Origin: Chromobotia macracanthus
Lineage: Eukaryota; Chordata; Actinopteri; Cypriniformes; Botiidae
Length of the DNA: 64,000 bases
NCBI GenBank assembly: GCA_036877525.1
Contig: JAZGTH010000088.1
Coordinates: forward strand, 4,529,501-4,593,500
Direction of reading: 5' to 3'
Shown here: piece after piece, positions 59,548-64,000 of the stretch
How the letters are laid out: each line of letters starts with the position of its first letter
Position numbering within the stretch: position 1 is the stretch's first letter
Made by a program: the position numbers and the translations under genes
Notes under the pieces: model-generated
What the model saw: only the letters and a program-made list of their open reading frames with translations
Told to the model about the DNA's origin: nothing
Database searches by the model: none

Positions 59548-61465
59548 GACAGAGGACTCAACTGTGCCTCTGATCAGACGTGACTTACACACGACACATG
59601 ACTGTCTAAAGCTTCAAACACTGAACATTTACATCAAGAGTGTGTGACATTTACAGCATGACACTGATACAAGAACTGATAAAAACACATCACTTACAAT
59701 CCATAAAGATACTCACAGAATTTAATATAAGCCTCTTTCACCTGTTAAAAGTCATTTTCAGTCCTATTCTATGAAATGACAGATGTGATCATTTTTAAAT
59801 GTTTACACTATAAATGATTTTAAAGGGGTTACAATTTTGCGCATATTTTTATTGTCGTTTAATATAAATTTGGGATGTTAATGATAAATCTTAAAGATAA
59901 ATCTTAATCTCATGAGATGATGAAAAGAAGCTGCAGGTGGAAAATGTTGAAATCTTATATCAAGATTTAGAGTAGCGCCACCTTGTGGAGACTGTATAAC
60001 GTGACCTTTTGTGAAGATCTCAATAGATGAGGTTGCTTTAAGCTAAATTCAAACAATAATTATACAAATAAGACAATTTATTAACTAGTAAAAAAATCAA
60101 CCGTGCAAAATTCTGTATTTGTAACATTTAAAATATGTGTGACAACCCAATAAAATGTGACCATCAAACAGACCTTTACATTAGTTGTTGTTTTTCCCAT
60201 TTATGTTTTGATGCCATTTAATAAAAATAGAAATGAAAAGTGGACATAATAAAATGATGATGGTGTCCAATATGAAATGAATGAAGAGGCATTAAGAGGC
60301 TCCAACTAGAGAGATGCTTTAAAGATTTGTCCTCCATTTACATCAGCAGAACTTCTTGAGAACTTCTTTTAAATGTTAGTAAATGTTTTCATTGTTTGTG
60401 TGAACTGTCACTTCTTATCAGGCAAGATTCATATACTAAGAAGTCAAATGGTAAATATTAAGTTATTGATCTGCGTGTTTAATGAACAGTATGTATTGGT
60501 ATAAAGTTGATGTATAAAATGCAGTACAGGATGCACTCTGAATACAGTAATGTATCATACAGAGTAAATATAGCCTATATGTGATTAACATATAAGAACT
60601 TGAAGACAGTTAACTCAACAATGCACATTCTGTTATCATGTAACATATTCAGCCTCATGTTGTTTCAGATCTGTATGACTTACTTTTGTCTGTGTAACAG
60701 AGCATTAGATGTAAAGCTCCGTCCAAAGGGCTTTGCAGTTAGTATATTATTATGTTTTTCAAAGCAAAGGATACATTGATGCAATACTTCACTGGAAGTG
60801 AAGAGGGAAACTTACCCGTATGTGTGTGTACTGTGTAAACTGTCTATATTTTTACTATGCTATTTTTACTATATATATTTGTATTATTGTGTATAGTGTA
60901 TGTATTGCAATTTATTGCTGCAATTGTATGTCACACATTTAGCTGCACTGCTGTTAGCACTATACACACAAGTTTTTCACTCCTTGTACACCTGTGTCAA
61001 TGATGTGACAATAAAAGTGAATTGAACTGATATACAACTATTACAAAAGGCTTCAAAAATTTATTGATGCACAAGAAGGCAACAGTCATTGTTTATGGGT
61101 GTGAAATGTTTCTATAGTTGATCTCAAACCAGTTCAACTGGAGTGAGATGCATTAGAGACTTTATTTAAAAGGTCCCTGCAAAAGACTGCAGAGAATGTT
61201 GATAAACTGCATCTGCATGTGACCTACAAAGCAGCCGCCTGTATCACTGATACACTCAGAGTTCTTCTGCAAGAGCTTCTAGAGGATGAACTGAAGTACA
61301 TCTTCTCTCAACACATCTGCCTATAACACACAAACTGAATGAAGTCAGAGAAGCAGCTGCAGCAGATGATGAACTACAATGATCAAGAACTTTGTTCAGT
61401 CTGGATGACCAGCAGAAATATCAGGTTTAACTTAAAGAAAGAAAATTCTGGACTTACAGAGAAGT
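59548..61465 (+). repeat. NLR upstream segment, copy 2, with 1.2 kb extra
   Basis: 59548-59994 and 61228-61465 match the two adjoining halves of 25983-26660. The extra 59995-61227 has no counterpart in copy 1 and has GTGACCT near both ends. Whether it is an insertion here or a loss in copy 1 is open. Confidence 0.8.
60850..61035 (+). mobile_element. LINE 3'-end-like fragment
   Basis: TTGCAATTTATTGCTGC, TTTTTCACTCCTTGTACACC and GACAATAAAAGTGAATTGAA resemble 3' ends of fish L2/CR1-type LINEs. It lies inside the extra 1.2 kb. Confidence 0.4.
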
Positions 61466-61645
61466 GCTTACCAGTTCAGATGGATTTCTGTTAAAGAACA
61501 CAAAACTAGTATTTATGAAAATAAAATAGTGCTTGTTTGAAAAAAACGTAGTTAAAGTCTCTTTAAAGTGATTTTTAAAGAAAGCATATGTGATCTGTAT
61601 GGTTAATACGTACTCTTTGAGCTCCTCCTTCTCAGGAGAGATGTA

Positions 61646-61707
61646 AAAGCGAAACTATTATGGCAGGGTCCGTTAGTGAGGAAGTAAACAACATTCAGAG
61701 AAATATA
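61646..61707 (+). promoter_or_regulatory. candidate IRF/ISRE-like site and non-coding first exon, NLR copy 2
   Basis: AAAGCGAAACT at 61646-61656 corresponds to AAAGTGAAACT of copy 1; donor-like A/GTGAGTATC at 61708. Confidence 0.35.
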
Positions 61708-62282
61708 GTGAGTATCTTAATTCTACTGTACTGAATGTGTGAATTGTTAGAGTTCATTAAAACAATTTATTAAACTGACTTATGTATTTTAGCTACTGTG
61801 ATCAGGTCAGTTCAAGATTCTTAGACATTTTCAAAGGTAATGCTGTACAAGAGATCATGCAAACCAGAATAAGGAAGTCATGCAGTGAAGACAACAAATG
61901 CACAATTAGTGAACAACCCCATTGTTCAAATGATCAAATGATCAGATAAAATGATCATCTACATTAATAAAACCAATTAAGACCAAATTACAAACACTAA
62001 TAATCAGATTCAGATCTGTTTTAAAAGAGTTTAAAGTACATCAGGAGAGAAACACTGGCTCTGAAAATGATCTGATTCCACTTTCACTTTTATTTTACAC
62101 AGTGCTTGTCTGAATCAGTTCTGCTGACTGTGAATGATTTGATTCTGTGAATAAGTGATGGAATCAAACTGCTTTTAATTTGTGCAGAACTGACTGTTGA
62201 AACGGAGGAAGATTTGACAGAGAAATTTCTGAGATGATATAAAACTCACTCTGTGGATCAGCATCTGCTTTTAGATAACAGC

Positions 62283-62890
62283 ATGTCCTTCAGAATGAGT
62301 CTCTCTGAAGAACATGACACAAAGAAGACCAAGAGGTGAGAGAACCTCAAGAGTTTTATTATATCACATGAAAACAGAAGAGAAAATTAGTTTGTATTGC
62401 ATCAGTTTACATTCCAGGTAACAATATATTAGTCATATAGTAGCAGGCAAGAATTTTATTCTTTGTACTTTAAAGAATAAAATGACAAAGAAGCAGATTT
62501 CCATATATTGTCAAAACATAATTCATTGTGATTTCTCCACATTCAGAGCTGCGTAAGATTGTACATGTTTGAAAAAGTGTTTGATTGCTGCTGTGTTTTA
62601 GTCTGTGTCAGCAAGAATCTCCTGAATCAAGCTGTGTGTCCATGAAGAGTGACCGGTCAACTGATCGTGTAATAAATTTCAGTTTGGGAGACTCTGATCA
62701 GAGGTGTTGTTTAGTTTACAGTATGAGAAATAGACATGTTATCTATTTTAAATATACATGTTATCTATTTATTTACTTACTAAATACATTAATGCATGTT
62801 TAATGTATTTTAATGTTTTTTTTAACACAGTCATAAACAGGATGGATCAGAATCCAATAATGTAAAGAAGCTGGAATCCATTTTTAAGGT

Positions 62891-62921
<31 letters not shown>

Positions 62922-64000
62922 GTCCTGGCCCAACAGCCCTCTGGTACTGAGTTTGTAAAATATTGAGAAATAAATAATTAGCCTTTAAAATTCCTCAATT
63001 GTCATTTGTAGTTTTTTATTATCCTCATATTTAGACATTGCCATCATTATAATGTGTGTTTTACAGGTTTAGGTGCGATATTCTGTCATATCTATTGATT
63101 GATGGAGTTGTGATTTTCATTTTAGGAAGCTGAACACAAAATCATCTCTGTAATGAAGAATGAATTAAACAGTTTTAAGAGACTGTTGAGTCCAGATTAC
63201 CCAGAATGCTCTGAGAGAGAGGAGGATGATGAAGATAAGAGTCACAGCAGAGTCAGAGAGGCAGTTCTGAAGATCACACTGCACATCCTGAGGAAGATGA
63301 ACCAGACAGACCTCGCAAATACACTTCAGACCAGTAAGAGCTCTGGATCATCACATCATTACATATAGTGAATATGTTATGAAATCAATGTGAAAAGCAA
63401 ATTTGATTAAAAAAACAAATTGAGATCTTTTAGAAGAAAGATTTAGGTATGTTGCTTCGAGGTAACAGTGTGCAGCAATGGAAAGAAATAAAAAATGTAT
63501 TCAGATATTTGTAGTGAAAGTGACTAAGCAATTTGTGAATCACTAAAAATGTTAAACAATTTAATTACACCAAATCAAATCATATTCTAGACTGCTTTAC
63601 CCTTAGCTTGTTTTTACTTAATTTTTAGTAAATACCAAAGAAATATACGTTACATTATACAGATGAGCTTTATCAATTAAACTGTCACACAAATCATTAA
63701 AACTGATTTCTTAAATATCACATATCCAGACCTGATCTTTAATGTTGATCAGTTAATACATTATTTGTAAATAACAAATTCTGAGTTCCCCTTTTCTTTT
63801 TCAGAACTGATGCCTGTGTATCAACAAAAACTCAAATCCAGACTAAAGGAGAAATTTCAGAGAATTCATGAAGGAATCTCCAATCATGGAGACTCAACAC
63901 ATCTGAATGAGATCTACACAGAGCTCTACATCACAGAGGGAGGGAGTGGAGAGATCAATAATGAACATGAGGTGAGACAGATTGAGACATCATCTAGAAG
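62283..64000 (+). CDS. second NLRC3-like gene, 5' part (runs off the window)
   Basis: Exons: 62283-62335 (MSFRMSLSEEHDTKKTK), 62602-62703 (102 nt, two codons shorter than copy 1 before DQ), 62831-62888 (HKQDGSESNNVKKLESIFK), 63126-63333 (EAEHKIISVMKNELN..., identical in length to copy 1) and 63805 to beyond 64000 (FISNA: LMPVYQQKLKSRLKEKFQ...). All junctions are AG/GT with the same phases as gene 1, and there is no stop. It is a tandem duplicate in the same orientation, presumably with NACHT and LRR exons to the right. Introns are also conserved, so the duplication is fairly recent or kept similar by gene conversion. Confidence 0.85.
62891..62918. repeat. (GT)n microsatellite in NLR2 intron 3
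   Basis: Uninterrupted GT run directly after the exon 3 donor. The matching place in gene 1 has only a short one. Confidence 0.93.

Overview
The window is vertebrate nuclear DNA, almost certainly from a teleost and probably a cypriniform. The reasons are GT-AG introns, AT-rich repeat-dense intergenic DNA, fish-type repeats (tRNA-derived SINEs, L2 and I-clade LINEs, a DIRS-like element, Tc1-like fragments, MITEs) and a FISNA-NACHT NLR locus of the kind greatly expanded in cyprinids. There are no bacterial-style operons, CRISPR arrays or rRNA/tRNA genes. All gene models were assembled by eye from splice signals and reading-frame continuity.

Left part (1-25,900): minus strand. A GC/CpG-rich island at about 3.6-4.25 kb carries the first coding exon of rapgef2 (3597-3665); the gene continues off the left edge. 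Next comes a neuropeptide Y receptor of the Y1 type (npy1r), with two coding exons (21559-22284 and 15113-15529) separated by a 6.0 kb intron. Together they give 380 codons with no frame break. The rest is introns, intergenic DNA, microsatellites and transposon debris, including a 601 bp solo-LTR-like element with a perfect 28 bp hairpin inside the npy1r intron.

Right part (26-64 kb): plus strand. There is a complete NLRC3-like gene (27547-53698) with four short N-terminal exons, one 1753 bp FISNA-NACHT exon, seven 174 bp LRR exons and a terminal exon that adds only two residues. The spliced reading frame is exactly 3405 nt (1134 aa plus stop). The LRR exons sit in duplicated intron modules and are almost identical except at surface-exposed beta-strand positions. 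The introns hold a 3 kb L2 LINE, a DIRS-like retroelement, duplicated copies of an RNase H-bearing LINE, a SINE with a visible target-site duplication, and a broken relic of an eighth LRR exon. A second, tandem NLR copy starts at 62283 and runs off the right edge; its upstream region is a copy of the first gene's.

Between the two NLR genes, at 57.3-57.9 kb, two exon-like blocks bounded by splice signals recur 0.5 kb downstream joined exactly at the splice junction. This looks like a spliced retrocopy lying next to its source. The NLR genes are presumably cytosolic immune sensors; npy1r and rapgef2 are conserved vertebrate signalling genes whose human orthologues both lie on chromosome 4q32.
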